Assembly: GCA_049324835.1 (NCBI GenBank)
Contig: JBMOMT010000059.1
Location: 1 to 64,000, forward strand
Reading direction: 5' to 3'
DNA length: 64,000 bases
Source of the DNA: JBMOMT01 sp049324835
GTDB lineage: Bacteria; Chloroflexota; Anaerolineae; CAYNKW01
Shown here: in pieces, positions 34,299 through 42,970 of the stretch
Numbering within the stretch: position 1 is the first letter of the stretch
How the letters are laid out: the number at the start of each line of letters is the position of its first letter
Notes under the pieces: model-generated
The model's database searches: none
The model's input: the letters and a program-made list of their open reading frames with translations, nothing else
What the model was told of the DNA's origin: nothing
Made by a program: the position numbers and the translations under genes

Positions 34299-34321
34299 CC
34301 ACAAAAAGATATTTTTGTCAA
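34293..34321 (-). promoter_or_regulatory. sigma-70 promoter of the suf operon
   Basis: Minus strand: TTGACA (34321-34316), exactly 17 bp, TATACT (34298-34293), about 35 bp upstream of sufR. Perfect -35, 5 of 6 at -10, set in an AT-rich stretch. Confidence 0.88.
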
Positions 34322-34383
34322 TAATTACTATCAAAATTATATTAATAAAGGCCACAAATTTTAAGGTTTTTTGACCTTGCCGC

Positions 34384-34412
34384 TTGCGTTGTGCATCGCT
34401 TTCGGCTATAAT
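34384..34412 (+). promoter_or_regulatory. promoter of the FGE-fold lipoprotein gene
   Basis: TTGCGT (34384-34389), 17-bp spacer, TATAAT (34407-34412), 32 bp before the ATG. The -35 is weak; the -10 is perfect. Divergent from the suf promoter. Confidence 0.6.
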
Positions 34413-34444
34413 GTTGGCGTTTCGACTTCGATGGGGAGGCAGGT

Positions 34445-35494
34445 ATGAAGAAAGCATTGTGGGCTCAGTTGGTGTTGTTGCTTTTGCTGTTCGTGGCGTG
34501 CAGCTCGGCAGCCATGACATCGACACTCAGGAAAACACCCACCCCGACCATTGTTGCCCAAAGCGATGGCACTCCTATACTTACACTGACCTCCCAGGCC
34601 AGGCCCACCTCCACACCGACTTTGATCATGGAAATCCCACCGACCCAGACGCCTGTTCCACCGCCGCCGACGCCCACACTCAAACCGACCGCCACACCGA
34701 CGCTCACCCCCACGCACACGCCGATACCACCGCCCACGCCGACGCCAGAGCCGACCAAACCAGGAGAGACACCCCAACCCACGCCCACGGAAACGCCCAC
34801 CCCGCTGCCGCCGCCCACTCCCACTCCGGAACCGGCTGGCCCGGCGGATAAAGAAATGGTGCTCGTCCCCGGCGGCGAGTTCACCATGGGCAGCAACGAT
34901 GGTGACGCCGACGAGTCGCCACCCCACCCGGTGACGGTAGCCCCCTTTTCCCTGGACCTCACCGAGACGACCAACGACGAATTTGCCGCTTTCATGCAGG
35001 CCACGGGTTACCAGTCTCTGTCGGTGCGGCTGGGCGAGGGCAACCATCCGGTGACGCGTGTCACCTGGGATGACGCCAACGCCTACTGCGCCTGGGCCGG
35101 CAAGCGGCTGCCCACCGAGGCCGAGTGGGAGTTCGCCGCCCGCGGCAGCGATGGACGTATCTACCCCTGGGGCAACGATTGGGACCCCGCCAAAGCCAAC
35201 GGCCGTGAGACGGGCATCCGCAGCACCACGGCGGTGGGCAGTTTCGGCGCGGGGGCCAGCCCCTTTGGTGTGCTCGATATGGCCGGCAACGTGCGTGAAT
35301 GGACCGCCGATTGGTACGACAAGTACCCCGGCAGTTCATTTTATTCTCAATTCTTTAACAAGTTCCGGGTGCACCGGGGCGGCGGCTGGTTCGACGATGC
35401 CGAAGACCTGCGCGTCGCCAACCGCAACGGTGGCCCGCCTGAATCGGCCAACGACGACCTGGGCTTCCGTTGCGCCCAAGATGCCAGCCCCTGA
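34445..35494 (+). CDS. lipoprotein with Pro/Thr stalk and FGE-sulfatase (SUMF1) fold
   Basis: 349 residues. The signal peptide ends in a lipobox (LLFVACSS) with lipidated Cys19. A Pro/Thr-rich stalk covers about residues 30-132, and an FGE/SUMF1 domain about 136-345: MVLVPGGEFTMGS, HPVTRVTWDDANAYCAWAGKRLPTEAEWE (positions 185-215), NVREWTADWY and the closing LGFRCAQ. True formylglycine-generating enzymes use a Cys pair near the C-terminus; that pair is absent here, so it is probably a non-catalytic or differently acting surface domain. ATG with GGGAGG SD. Confidence 0.88.
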   Translation: MKKALWAQLVLLLLLFVACSSAAMTSTLRKTPTPTIVAQSDGTPILTLTSQARPTSTPTLIMEIPPTQTPVPPPPTPTLKPTATPTLTPTHTPIPPPTPTPEPTKPGETPQPTPTETPTPLPPPTPTPEPAGPADKEMVLVPGGEFTMGSNDGDADESPPHPVTVAPFSLDLTETTNDEFAAFMQATGYQSLSVRLGEGNHPVTRVTWDDANAYCAWAGKRLPTEAEWEFAARGSDGRIYPWGNDWDPAKANGRETGIRSTTAVGSFGAGASPFGVLDMAGNVREWTADWYDKYPGSSFYSQFFNKFRVHRGGGWFDDAEDLRVANRNGGPPESANDDLGFRCAQDASP

Positions 35495-35615
35495 ACGGTC
35501 GTATGGCGTTTCGTGAAGGGAGGTGATACCGGGCTGTTGATCATGTGTCCTGTGGGGGATTGGAAGACTGTTTTCATTCGACAAGCTAAAAAGCAGAAAA
35601 AGAGGAGGAAGTCAA

Positions 35616-36875
35616 ATGCGCAAGTGGACATTGGTTAGCCTGTTGGTTTTGCTGGGCCTGCTCATTGCCCCTGTTTCTGTTTTTGCTGGCCCGCCTCAGC
35701 AGGGTGAAACCGAGTACACCGTCCAGCTCGACGACAACTTGTGGAACATCGCCGAAAAGTACCTGGGCACCGGCGCGGCCTACCGGGCCATCCTGCTGGC
35801 GACCAACATCAAGAGCAACGAGGATGACACGTTCGCTTACATCAAGGACAAGTCGCTCATTTACCCCGGCCAAAAGCTGCTCGTGCCCGACGCCGATACG
35901 GCCACCGAGATGTTGACCATGCTGAGCAACTTTAAAGTGGGCATGGTCTCCGACGTGGGCGGCGTCGACGATGCCAGCTTTAACGAGAACACCTGGAAGG
36001 GCCTGACGGATGCTCAAGAGCAGTTCGGCATCCAGGTCGCCTTCATCGAGTCGCAGGCCCAGGCCGACTATGAGGCCAACATCACCGAGTTTGCCGAGCA
36101 GGGCTACGACATGGTCATCAGCGTGGGCTTTTTGCTGGGTGACGCCACAGGCAAGATGGCGGCGGTATACCCCGATACCATGATGGCCATCGTGGACTAT
36201 GCCTACGATCCGGGCATCGCCAACGTCCAGGGCATCGTTTTTAACGTGGACGAGGCGGCTTTCCAGGTGGGTTACGTGGCGGCCGCCATGGCCGATATTG
36301 CCGATCCGGCGGATCCCAAAGTGGCCTATGTGGGCGGCATGCAGATCCCACCGGTAGAGCAGTTCATCTATGCGTACGAGGCCGGCGCCAACTATTACAA
36401 CGAGAAATACGGCAAGAGCGTGGGCTTCTTTGGCGTCTATGTGGGCAACTTTGAGGCGACGGATCAAGGCAAGGCCCAGGGCAACTCGCTCATCGATGAA
36501 GGCGCCGACATCATCTTGGGCGTGGGCGGCAAAACGGGCAATGGCGGCATTGCTGCCGCCAAGGAGCGCGGCAAGTGGGGCATCGGCGTGGACGTAGACC
36601 AGTACTACACGCTGCCCAACGAAAAGGACATCCTGGTCACCAGCACGGTAAAGCGGATGGATGCGGCAGTGCTGGGTGTCATCGCTGGCGCCCTGGAGGG
36701 TAACTTTGGCGGCGGTGGGGTGTATGTGGCCACTCTGGCCAACAACGGTGTGGGCATCGCCCCCTTCCACGATTTCGAGGGCAGGGTGCCGGCCAACATC
36801 GTGGAAGACCTGAAGGCCATCCGGGCGGGCATCATCAACGGCACCATCGACACCGGCTGGCCGGTGGCTCAGTAA
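35616..36875 (+). CDS. LysM-BMP fusion: substrate-binding protein of a nucleoside-type ABC importer
   Basis: 419 residues. A Sec signal peptide (1-24, VSVFA-GPP) lacks a lipobox Cys. A LysM domain at about 33-92 (YTVQLDDNLWNIAEKYLG ... IYPGQKLLVP) is followed by a BMP/PnrA/Med domain from about 107 (KVGMVSDVGGVDDASFNENT). BMP proteins deliver purine nucleosides or related ligands to ABC importers and are normally lipid-anchored; the LysM may instead tether the protein to peptidoglycan. The genes for the ATPase and two permeases follow after a hairpin and two repeats. SD GAGGAGG 6-7 nt upstream. Confidence 0.9.
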   Translation: MRKWTLVSLLVLLGLLIAPVSVFAGPPQQGETEYTVQLDDNLWNIAEKYLGTGAAYRAILLATNIKSNEDDTFAYIKDKSLIYPGQKLLVPDADTATEMLTMLSNFKVGMVSDVGGVDDASFNENTWKGLTDAQEQFGIQVAFIESQAQADYEANITEFAEQGYDMVISVGFLLGDATGKMAAVYPDTMMAIVDYAYDPGIANVQGIVFNVDEAAFQVGYVAAAMADIADPADPKVAYVGGMQIPPVEQFIYAYEAGANYYNEKYGKSVGFFGVYVGNFEATDQGKAQGNSLIDEGADIILGVGGKTGNGGIAAAKERGKWGIGVDVDQYYTLPNEKDILVTSTVKRMDAAVLGVIAGALEGNFGGGGVYVATLANNGVGIAPFHDFEGRVPANIVEDLKAIRAGIINGTIDTGWPVAQ

Positions 36876-36897
36876 AACTCAACTCTGGTTTTGTAAT

Positions 36898-36929
36898 GGG
36901 CGGTGCCGGGCAAAGGTCTGGCACCGCCC
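36898..36929 (+). terminator. hairpin after the BMP gene
   Basis: GGGCGGTGCC pairs perfectly with GGCACCGCCC around a 12-nt loop, 22 bp after the stop. There is no U-tract, so it may be an attenuating or mRNA-stabilising hairpin allowing high binding-protein expression relative to the membrane genes. Confidence 0.65.
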
Positions 36930-36952
36930 CCTGCTGGAATTTTGGATCGTGA

Positions 36953-37082
36953 GTAACTGCTCACCAGAGTCGCAGAGGTCGCCGAGATATCATTTTGGGC
37001 CACAGAGAAGTTACTTGTTCTCTATGAAAACAGGAAAACTCGGCGTCTCGGCGGCGAAATTAGGGCTTGGCCGAGCAGTTAC
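36953..37082. repeat. dispersed intergenic repeat, family C copy 1
   Basis: Bounded by GTAACTGCTC (36953-36962) and its complement GAGCAGTTAC (37073-37082), with inner imperfect arms (GAGGTCGCCGAGAT against CTCGGCGTCTCGGC). The head, GTAACTGCTCACC, recurs at 42564. This and the next repeat fill the 287-bp gap between the BMP and ATPase genes. Confidence 0.7.
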
Positions 37083-37086
37083 GATC

Positions 37087-37150
37087 GTGAAACGTAAAAC
37101 GTGAGGTGTGATCGTCACTTTACGTTTTACGTTTCACTTGTCACCTCACG
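37087..37150. repeat. dispersed ACGTAAAACGTGA repeat, family B copy 2
   Basis: GTGAAACGTAAAACGTGAGG (37087-37106) is followed by its inverted form ACGTTTTACGTTTCAC (37122-37137), giving a 16-bp near-perfect stem, just upstream of the ABC ATPase gene. Confidence 0.8.
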
Positions 37151-37162
37151 CAGGGAGTGTTT

Positions 37163-38674
37163 ATGGCCCCCATACTCGAGACACGCAACATCACCAAGAC
37201 CTTTCCGGGTGTGATCGCCAACGAAAATATCAGCTTTGCGTTGCAAGAAGGTGAGGTGCTGGCCTTCCTGGGCGAGAATGGCGCCGGCAAGAGCACGCTG
37301 ATGAATGTGCTGTATGGTCTGTACACGCCGGACGCGGGTGAGGTTTTCGTCCGGGGCGAGCGTGTGACCATCCGCGAGCCGCGGCACGCCATCGACCTGG
37401 GCATCGGCATGGTGCATCAGCACTTTCAGCTCATCCCCACGCTCACCGTGGCCGAAAACGTCATGCTGGGCGCCGAGGTGGTGCGCCAGGGTCTTCTGGA
37501 TCACCGGCACATTGCCCAGGAGATCCGGGCGCTCTCCAGGCAGTACAATCTGGCCGTGGATCCGGAATCGCTGGTGGGTGATCTGCCGGTGGGGGTGCAG
37601 CAGCGGGTGGAGATCATCAAAACGCTCTACCGCCGGGCCGACATCCTCATCCTCGATGAGCCGACGGCTGTTCTCACCCCACAAGAGATCGATGGCCTGT
37701 TCGAGATCATCCGTTCGTTGGTACAAGAGGGCAAGTCGGTCATTTTTATCTCGCACAAACTCAAAGAGGTACTCACCATCGCCGACCGCATCATCGTCCT
37801 GCGTGAAGGTCGCGTGGCCGGTGAGACCAGGCCGGCCGAGACAGACCAACTGCAACTGGCGGCGATGATGGTCGGTCGCGAGGTGATCCTCACAGTCGAC
37901 AAAGCTCCGGCCAAACCTCAGGGCGTGGTGCTGGCTGTGGAAAACCTGCACGCGCTGGATGATCGCCGCCACACGGCGCTCAACGGCGTGTCGTTTGAGG
38001 TGCGGGCCGGCGAGATTCTGGGCGTTGCCGGTGTGCAGGGCAACGGCCAGACGGAGCTGGTGGAGGTGCTCACCGGTCTGCGTCATGCCACCGAGGGACA
38101 GGTGACAATTCTGGGCACCGACGCCACCAACGCTTCACCGAGGTTCATCACCGGGTTGGGCACAGCCCACGTGCCGGAGGATCGCCACAAAGATGGTCTG
38201 GTGCTCAGCGCCCCGGTGTGCGATAATCTGATCCTGTGCAGTTACCATCAGCCACCCTTTGCGCGCGGCGTGGCCATGCAGGAAAAGGCGATCGTCGAAA
38301 ACGCTGCGGCGCGGGTGAGCGAGTTCGACGTGCGCACGCCCAGTGTTTTCTTGCCGGCCGAGAGCCTTTCCGGCGGCAATCAGCAGAAGGTGATCGTCGC
38401 CCGCGAGCTTTCGCGGCCCATCAGGTTACTCATCGCCGCCCAGCCCACCCGCGGTCTGGACGTGGGTTCTATCGAATTCATTCACCGCCGGCTGGTGGAA
38501 AAGCGTGACGAGGGGGCCGCCGTGCTGCTCGTCTCTGCCGAACTGGATGAGGTCCTGGCGCTTTCGGATCGTATTGTCGTGATGTACGAGGGTCGCATCG
38601 TCGCCACGTTGCCCATCGAGCAGGCCGACCGGGCCAGGCTGGGCCTGCTGATGGCGGGCGTGAGTGAAACGTGA
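37163..38674 (+). CDS. tandem-NBD ABC ATPase of the nucleoside-type importer
   Basis: 503 residues with two nucleotide-binding domains in one chain. The first has Walker A GENGAGKST and Walker B LILDEPTAVLTPQE. The second lacks a strict Walker A (VQGNGQTELVE), as is usual in this family, but has LSGGNQQKVIVARELS. The architecture is that of ribose/nucleoside importer ATPases (RbsA, NupA-like). ATG 37163 has GGGAG 5 nt upstream; a GTG 6 bp earlier is a weaker choice. It overlaps the first permease gene region closely. Confidence 0.94.
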   Translation: MAPILETRNITKTFPGVIANENISFALQEGEVLAFLGENGAGKSTLMNVLYGLYTPDAGEVFVRGERVTIREPRHAIDLGIGMVHQHFQLIPTLTVAENVMLGAEVVRQGLLDHRHIAQEIRALSRQYNLAVDPESLVGDLPVGVQQRVEIIKTLYRRADILILDEPTAVLTPQEIDGLFEIIRSLVQEGKSVIFISHKLKEVLTIADRIIVLREGRVAGETRPAETDQLQLAAMMVGREVILTVDKAPAKPQGVVLAVENLHALDDRRHTALNGVSFEVRAGEILGVAGVQGNGQTELVEVLTGLRHATEGQVTILGTDATNASPRFITGLGTAHVPEDRHKDGLVLSAPVCDNLILCSYHQPPFARGVAMQEKAIVENAAARVSEFDVRTPSVFLPAESLSGGNQQKVIVARELSRPIRLLIAAQPTRGLDVGSIEFIHRRLVEKRDEGAAVLLVSAELDEVLALSDRIVVMYEGRIVATLPIEQADRARLGLLMAGVSET

Positions 38675-38688
38675 GGAGGAAGAAGCCC

Positions 38689-40092
38689 TTGAGCCAGCAT
38701 CTTTCCGAGACTCCTTTTTTGGTTGCCCACCGCACGTGGTTGCGTTACATCTTTTTAGCCACGACGCTGTTGACCGTGGCGCTGATGGTTGTCATCCCGC
38801 TGGGCAAGGTGCTCATTTCGTGGTTTGTGCCGTTGCAGGGCGTTCTGGTGCTGTCGCTCCTGGCGCTGTACACGGCCCATAGCGCTTCGTTGGATTGGTT
38901 GCGCGGGCTGGTATTACCGGCGCTGGCGGTGTTCACCGCGCTCGTCCTGGGTGGGTTGGCCGTGGCTTTTACCGACCGTCAGGTGTGGGCGGCGCTGAGT
39001 GATCTGTTCACCCGGCCCGGCCCGGCGCTGAAGGCGGTGTGGGATAGCATGGCCGCGGCCTATTCCGCGCTCTTTCAAGGCTCCATCGGCAACCTGGGCG
39101 ACGTCAGTCGCGGGTTGCAGGCGTGGTGGGTCGACGGCGATACCAAACTGATCCTCTCGGCTTCGCGCCCGCTCACCGAGTGCCTGGTGCTCTCGGTGCC
39201 CTATATTCTTTCAGGGTTAGCCGTTGCCCTCGGGTTCCGCACCGGGTTGTTCAACATCGGCGTGGAGGGCCAGTTTGTGATCGGCGGCCTGTGTGCGGTG
39301 GTGGTGGGGTATCAGATCGCCGGCTTGCCGGCGATCGTTCATCTGCCACTATCGCTGTTGGCGGGTATGGCCGGCGGTGGACTGTGGGCCGCCCTGCCCG
39401 GTTACCTCAAGGCCAAAACCGGCGCACACGAGGTGATCAATACCATCATGCTGAACTGGGTGGCCTTTCGATTGGTCGAATGGCTGCTCAAAGAGCCTTT
39501 GGAGGTCAGCCAGGGCACCCATCGCACGCCCGATATTCTGCCCACCGCCGAACTGCCCCGCTTTTTTCCCCATCCCATCCGCCTGCACGCCGGTTTTGTG
39601 CTGGCCCTGCTGGTGGCCGCGCTGGTCTATTGGTTCCTGTTCAAGACGGTGTGGGGCTTTGAATTACGCACCGTGGGCGCCAATCCGGATGCCGCGCGTT
39701 ACGGCGGCATGAACATCACCCGCAACTTTGTGCTGGCCATGGCATTGAGCGGCGCGTTGGCCGGGCTGGCCGGGGCCACCGAGTCTTTGGGGGTGACGCG
39801 CAACATGACACTGGGTTTCTCGGCTGGCTACGGTTTTGACTCGATTGCCCTGGCCCTGCTGGGCAAGAGCCATCCGCTGGGAGTGGTGCTGGCCGGTATC
39901 CTGTTCGGCACGCTGCGCGCCGGCGGCAAACGCATGCAATCGGTGGCCGGCATCCCGTTGGAGATCATTACCATCATGCAGGCGATGGTCATCGTTTTCA
40001 TTGCTGCGCCGGCCATCGTGCGGGCCATCTACCGCATCAAGGCTGCCAGGGACGAGGGCAAAGCGGTCTTTACGCGGGGTTGGGGAAGCTGA
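38689..40092 (+). CDS. nucleoside-type ABC importer permease 1
   Basis: 467 residues, BPD_transp_2 family, about ten membrane segments. The family core is seen as GLFNIGVEGQFVIGGLCAV and GAHEVINTIMLNWVAF, with LAGATESLGV late in the chain. TTG 38689 has AGGAGG 9 nt upstream; a GTG at 38671 that overlaps the ATPase stop (GTGA) is the alternative and adds six residues. An N-terminal extension of about 120 residues precedes the usual core, with four extra hydrophobic stretches. Confidence 0.9.
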   Translation: MSQHLSETPFLVAHRTWLRYIFLATTLLTVALMVVIPLGKVLISWFVPLQGVLVLSLLALYTAHSASLDWLRGLVLPALAVFTALVLGGLAVAFTDRQVWAALSDLFTRPGPALKAVWDSMAAAYSALFQGSIGNLGDVSRGLQAWWVDGDTKLILSASRPLTECLVLSVPYILSGLAVALGFRTGLFNIGVEGQFVIGGLCAVVVGYQIAGLPAIVHLPLSLLAGMAGGGLWAALPGYLKAKTGAHEVINTIMLNWVAFRLVEWLLKEPLEVSQGTHRTPDILPTAELPRFFPHPIRLHAGFVLALLVAALVYWFLFKTVWGFELRTVGANPDAARYGGMNITRNFVLAMALSGALAGLAGATESLGVTRNMTLGFSAGYGFDSIALALLGKSHPLGVVLAGILFGTLRAGGKRMQSVAGIPLEIITIMQAMVIVFIAAPAIVRAIYRIKAARDEGKAVFTRGWGS

Positions 40093-40103
40093 GGTAACCA
40101 TCT

Positions 40104-41324
40104 ATGCTGAGACAGTTACGCGAGACACTGACCAACACACAACTGTGGGGCATCGTCAGCGGCGTGACGGGACTGGCCGTCATCGCTGCGGCGCTGCTTG
40201 TGCTGCCGCCCGGCGAGGCGGCCACGTTCTACGACGACCAGATCGGCACCTTGTTGGCTCCCCCGTCCCAGATCACCGTCCTGACGCTCGGTTTCCTCTG
40301 TCTGGCTCTGGCCGGCTGGCAGTTCTACCGGGGTCTTTCACTCAACCTGACACTGGGCATCCTGGGCAGCCTGTTGGTGATGGCCTTCCTGGTGGCCATC
40401 ACCGGCGGTCGTAGCCTCAACTTGCCCGGCGTCTTTCAGATCGCCCTGACTTCAGCCACGCCGTTGGCTCTGGGTGCGCTCAGCGGCATCTGTTGTGAGC
40501 GCTCTGGCGTGATCAATATCGCCATCGAGGGCATGATGCTCTTTGGCGCTTTTGTGGCCATTCCGGCGACAGCCCTCTCTGGTAGCTACACGGTGGGTAT
40601 CCTGGCGGCAGTGCTCACCGGTGGGTTGATGGCGGCGCTGCACGCCGTGTTATCGATCAAATACAAGGTGGATCAGATCATCAGCGGCACCGTGATCAAC
40701 ATCCTGGCCGCCGGCGTGACACGTTATCTCAACATCCGTGTTCTTGAGCCGGCCGAGCTCAGCGCTGTGCCGCCCATTGGCAACTGGCGTGTGCCGCTGC
40801 TGGCCGATATCCCCGTGGTTGGCAAGCTGTTCGATGCCAGCCCAACGACGTTTGTTATGCTCGTGCTGCTGGTGCTGGTCAACATTGTTCTTTTTTACAC
40901 CTCGTGGGGACTACGCACGCGGGCTGTGGGTGAGCATCCCCGCGCCGCCGACACGGTGGGCATCCACGTCAACAGGATGCGTTACATCAATGTCATCATC
41001 GGCGGCTGTATCGCCGGTTTCGCCGGCATCTATTTCTCGCTGGGGCTGGGCTCTTTTGAGGATAATATGACCCACGGTCAGGGGTTTGTGGCGCTGGCAG
41101 CGATGGTCTTTGGCAAGTGGACGCCCTATGGCAGTTTTGCGGCGGCGCTCATTTTCGGCTTTGCCGACGCCATCCAGGGCAAGATGCAAAACGTGCTGGC
41201 GGTAGGTATCCCCCCCGAATTCCTGCAGATGGCGCCTTACGTTCTGACCATCATCATCCTGGCCGGCGCGATCGGTCGGGCCATCCCGCCGCGCGCCGTC
41301 GGCAAACCGTACGAGAAGCAATAG
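40104..41324 (+). CDS. nucleoside-type ABC importer permease 2
   Basis: 406 residues, second BPD_transp_2 permease. Core motifs: CCERSGVINIAIEGMMLFGA, KYKVDQIISGTVINILA and RAVGEHPRAADTVGI. It would pair with permease 1 to form the channel served by the tandem ATPase and the LysM-BMP receptor. The gap to permease 1 is 11 bp. The 64-88 bp following the gene are a family A repeat. Confidence 0.92.
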   Translation: MLRQLRETLTNTQLWGIVSGVTGLAVIAAALLVLPPGEAATFYDDQIGTLLAPPSQITVLTLGFLCLALAGWQFYRGLSLNLTLGILGSLLVMAFLVAITGGRSLNLPGVFQIALTSATPLALGALSGICCERSGVINIAIEGMMLFGAFVAIPATALSGSYTVGILAAVLTGGLMAALHAVLSIKYKVDQIISGTVINILAAGVTRYLNIRVLEPAELSAVPPIGNWRVPLLADIPVVGKLFDASPTTFVMLVLLVLVNIVLFYTSWGLRTRAVGEHPRAADTVGIHVNRMRYINVIIGGCIAGFAGIYFSLGLGSFEDNMTHGQGFVALAAMVFGKWTPYGSFAAALIFGFADAIQGKMQNVLAVGIPPEFLQMAPYVLTIIILAGAIGRAIPPRAVGKPYEKQ

Positions 41325-41325
41325 T

Positions 41326-41408
41326 TCTCACCAAAGTCTCCAAGACACGAAGGAAGACAAACTTGCATCTTTAAGCCTTTGCGCCTTCGTGTCTTGGTGG
41401 TTGAGGAA
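41326..41408. repeat. dispersed inverted repeat, family A copy 2
   Basis: The left part TCTCACCAAAG...CCAAGACACGAAGG pairs with the right part CCTTCGTGTCTTGGTGGTTG (about 41385-41404). The right arm ends directly in front of the SD of the URO-D gene. Confidence 0.78.
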
Positions 41409-41412
41409 ATGT

Positions 41413-42567
41413 ATGCACGAGTTTGCTGAACTCGAAACCCCTGCTCAACGCCGGGCATATCTGAAAGCCCATTATGGCTGCCCCGAAGCCGGCCCTACGA
41501 CGCCTCACGAACGGGTGACGGCGGCCATCGAACGCAGGGAACCCGACCGGGTTCCCTTTGACTTTTGGGCCGTGCCCGAAACTTGCGCCGCGCTGCGGAC
41601 GTACCTGGGCGTTGAGACCGACGAAGGGGTGTTACGCCTGCTGGGGGTCGATTGCCGCCTCGTCGCGCCGGATTACGTGGGGCCTGCGCCGCGCGTGCAG
41701 CCCGATGGCTCCTATTTCGATGCCTGGGGCACGCACCGGCGGCGGGTGGCCAATGATTTCAGCGTCTACGACGAGTATGCCAGCTTTCCGCTGGCCGAGG
41801 CCCAATCCCGCGCCGAGGTGGAAACCTGGCCCGGCTGGCCCGATCCGGCGCACTGGGACGTGAGCACACTCGAGGCCAAAATACAGGCCCTCAACGCCGG
41901 GGTGGCGTATCACGTGCGCTACGAAGTGGGCGGCATCTTTGAGTGGTCGTGGGGACTGGTGGGGCTGGATCGTTTCCTGATCGACCTCAAACGGCGCCCG
42001 GAGGTGCCGTGTGCGGTCATGGATTGTTTCACCGATCTGTACATCGCCAACGTCAGCCGTGTGCTGGAGGCCGCCGACGGGCTGATGGACATGGTGTACA
42101 CCTACGACGACGTGGGCATCCAGAGCGGGCTGATGCTATCGCCTGGCATGTGGCGCGAGTTTATTCTGCCGCGCCACCGGCGGCTCAACGCCGCCATCCG
42201 CCGCTACCCGGTCAAGATCATGTACCACTCGTGCGGCGCAGTTTTTCCGCTCATCGGCGCCTTTGCCGACGAGATGGGCATCGACGTGTTGAATCCACTG
42301 CAACCCCGCGCCGCCGGCATGGACATGGCCCGCATCAAACGCGAATTCGGCGGGCGGCTGGCCTTCCACGGCGGGGTGGATATCCAGCATACGCTGCCCC
42401 AGGGCACGCCGGGTGAGGTGCAGGCCGAGGTGCGGCAGCGCTGCGCGGCGCTGGGCCGGGGCGGGGGCTACATTTGCGCCTCGGCGCATTACATCCAGGC
42501 CGATACGCCGCTGGACAACATCCTGGCGATGTATACCGCGCCTCGCGAGTTGAATTCTGCGGCGTAA
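41413..42567 (+). CDS. uroporphyrinogen decarboxylase (URO-D) family protein
   Basis: 384 residues. It has the URO-D fold pattern with PHERVTAAIERREPDRVPFDFW at the start, MYHSCGAVFPLIGAFADEMG in the middle and YICASAHYIQADTPLDNIL near the end. This lineage contains corrinoid/methylcobamide methyltransferases and uncharacterised relatives rather than true HemE: the HemE N-terminal RQAGR signature is absent. ATG 41413 has GAGG 6 nt upstream. Placement behind the importer suggests action on an imported or methylated compound. The stop codon lies inside a family C repeat. Confidence 0.85.
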   Translation: MHEFAELETPAQRRAYLKAHYGCPEAGPTTPHERVTAAIERREPDRVPFDFWAVPETCAALRTYLGVETDEGVLRLLGVDCRLVAPDYVGPAPRVQPDGSYFDAWGTHRRRVANDFSVYDEYASFPLAEAQSRAEVETWPGWPDPAHWDVSTLEAKIQALNAGVAYHVRYEVGGIFEWSWGLVGLDRFLIDLKRRPEVPCAVMDCFTDLYIANVSRVLEAADGLMDMVYTYDDVGIQSGLMLSPGMWREFILPRHRRLNAAIRRYPVKIMYHSCGAVFPLIGAFADEMGIDVLNPLQPRAAGMDMARIKREFGGRLAFHGGVDIQHTLPQGTPGEVQAEVRQRCAALGRGGGYICASAHYIQADTPLDNILAMYTAPRELNSAA

Positions 42568-42670
42568 CTGCTCACCGCCGAGATGCAGAGACCGCCGAGC
42601 CGGTCGTTGGGCCGTGGAGAATGGCCCATCCGTAGCGACAACGATCGGGAACTTGGCGGTGAAAAAAAAA
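42564..42670. repeat. dispersed intergenic repeat, family C copy 2
   Basis: Begins GTAACTGCTCACC (42564-42576), as in copy 1, continues with CGCCGAGATGCAGAGACCGCCGAG, and ends in CTTGGCGGTGAAAAAA. The TAA stop of the URO-D gene is the second to fourth base of the repeat. Confidence 0.65.
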
Positions 42671-42693
42671 GAGATACTCAAGTAAGGTGAGGC

Positions 42694-42951
42694 ATGGGAA
42701 AAAACGTGTTGATCGACCTCATCGGCTGGTCTGGCGCGGTATCTGTTCTGCTGGCCTATGCTCTGGTCTCGACTCGGAAAATGGAGGGTGACTCGTTTGT
42801 CTACCAGCTTCTCAATCTGGCCGGTAGCCTGCTGCTCATCGTCAACTCGAGCTTTTACGGCGCTTTTCCTTCGGTGGGTGTCAACGTGGTGTGGGCTGGC
42901 ATTGCCATTTACGCCTTGACGCGCATCAAAATCAGAACCAGGCGTGGGTGA
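42694..42951 (+). CDS. small three-helix membrane protein (CBU_0592-like)
   Basis: 85 residues with three hydrophobic stretches (about 6-24, 36-52, 56-75), the second and third separated by NSSFYGAFPSV. The size and the pattern VLLAYALVSTRKM...YQLLNLAGSLLLIVNS resemble the CBU_0592-like family of unknown role. ATG with a weak GTAAGGTGAGGC SD. It overlaps a possible start of the next gene. Confidence 0.65.
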   Translation: MGKNVLIDLIGWSGAVSVLLAYALVSTRKMEGDSFVYQLLNLAGSLLLIVNSSFYGAFPSVGVNVVWAGIAIYALTRIKIRTRRG

Positions 42952-42970
42952 GGCTGTCAGGAGGTTGGTT

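Noticed and set aside
41413..42567. Assignment as HemE (true uroporphyrinogen decarboxylase)
   Set aside because: The N-terminal Arg-rich HemE signature is missing and no other haem gene is near; only the broader URO-D family is supported.
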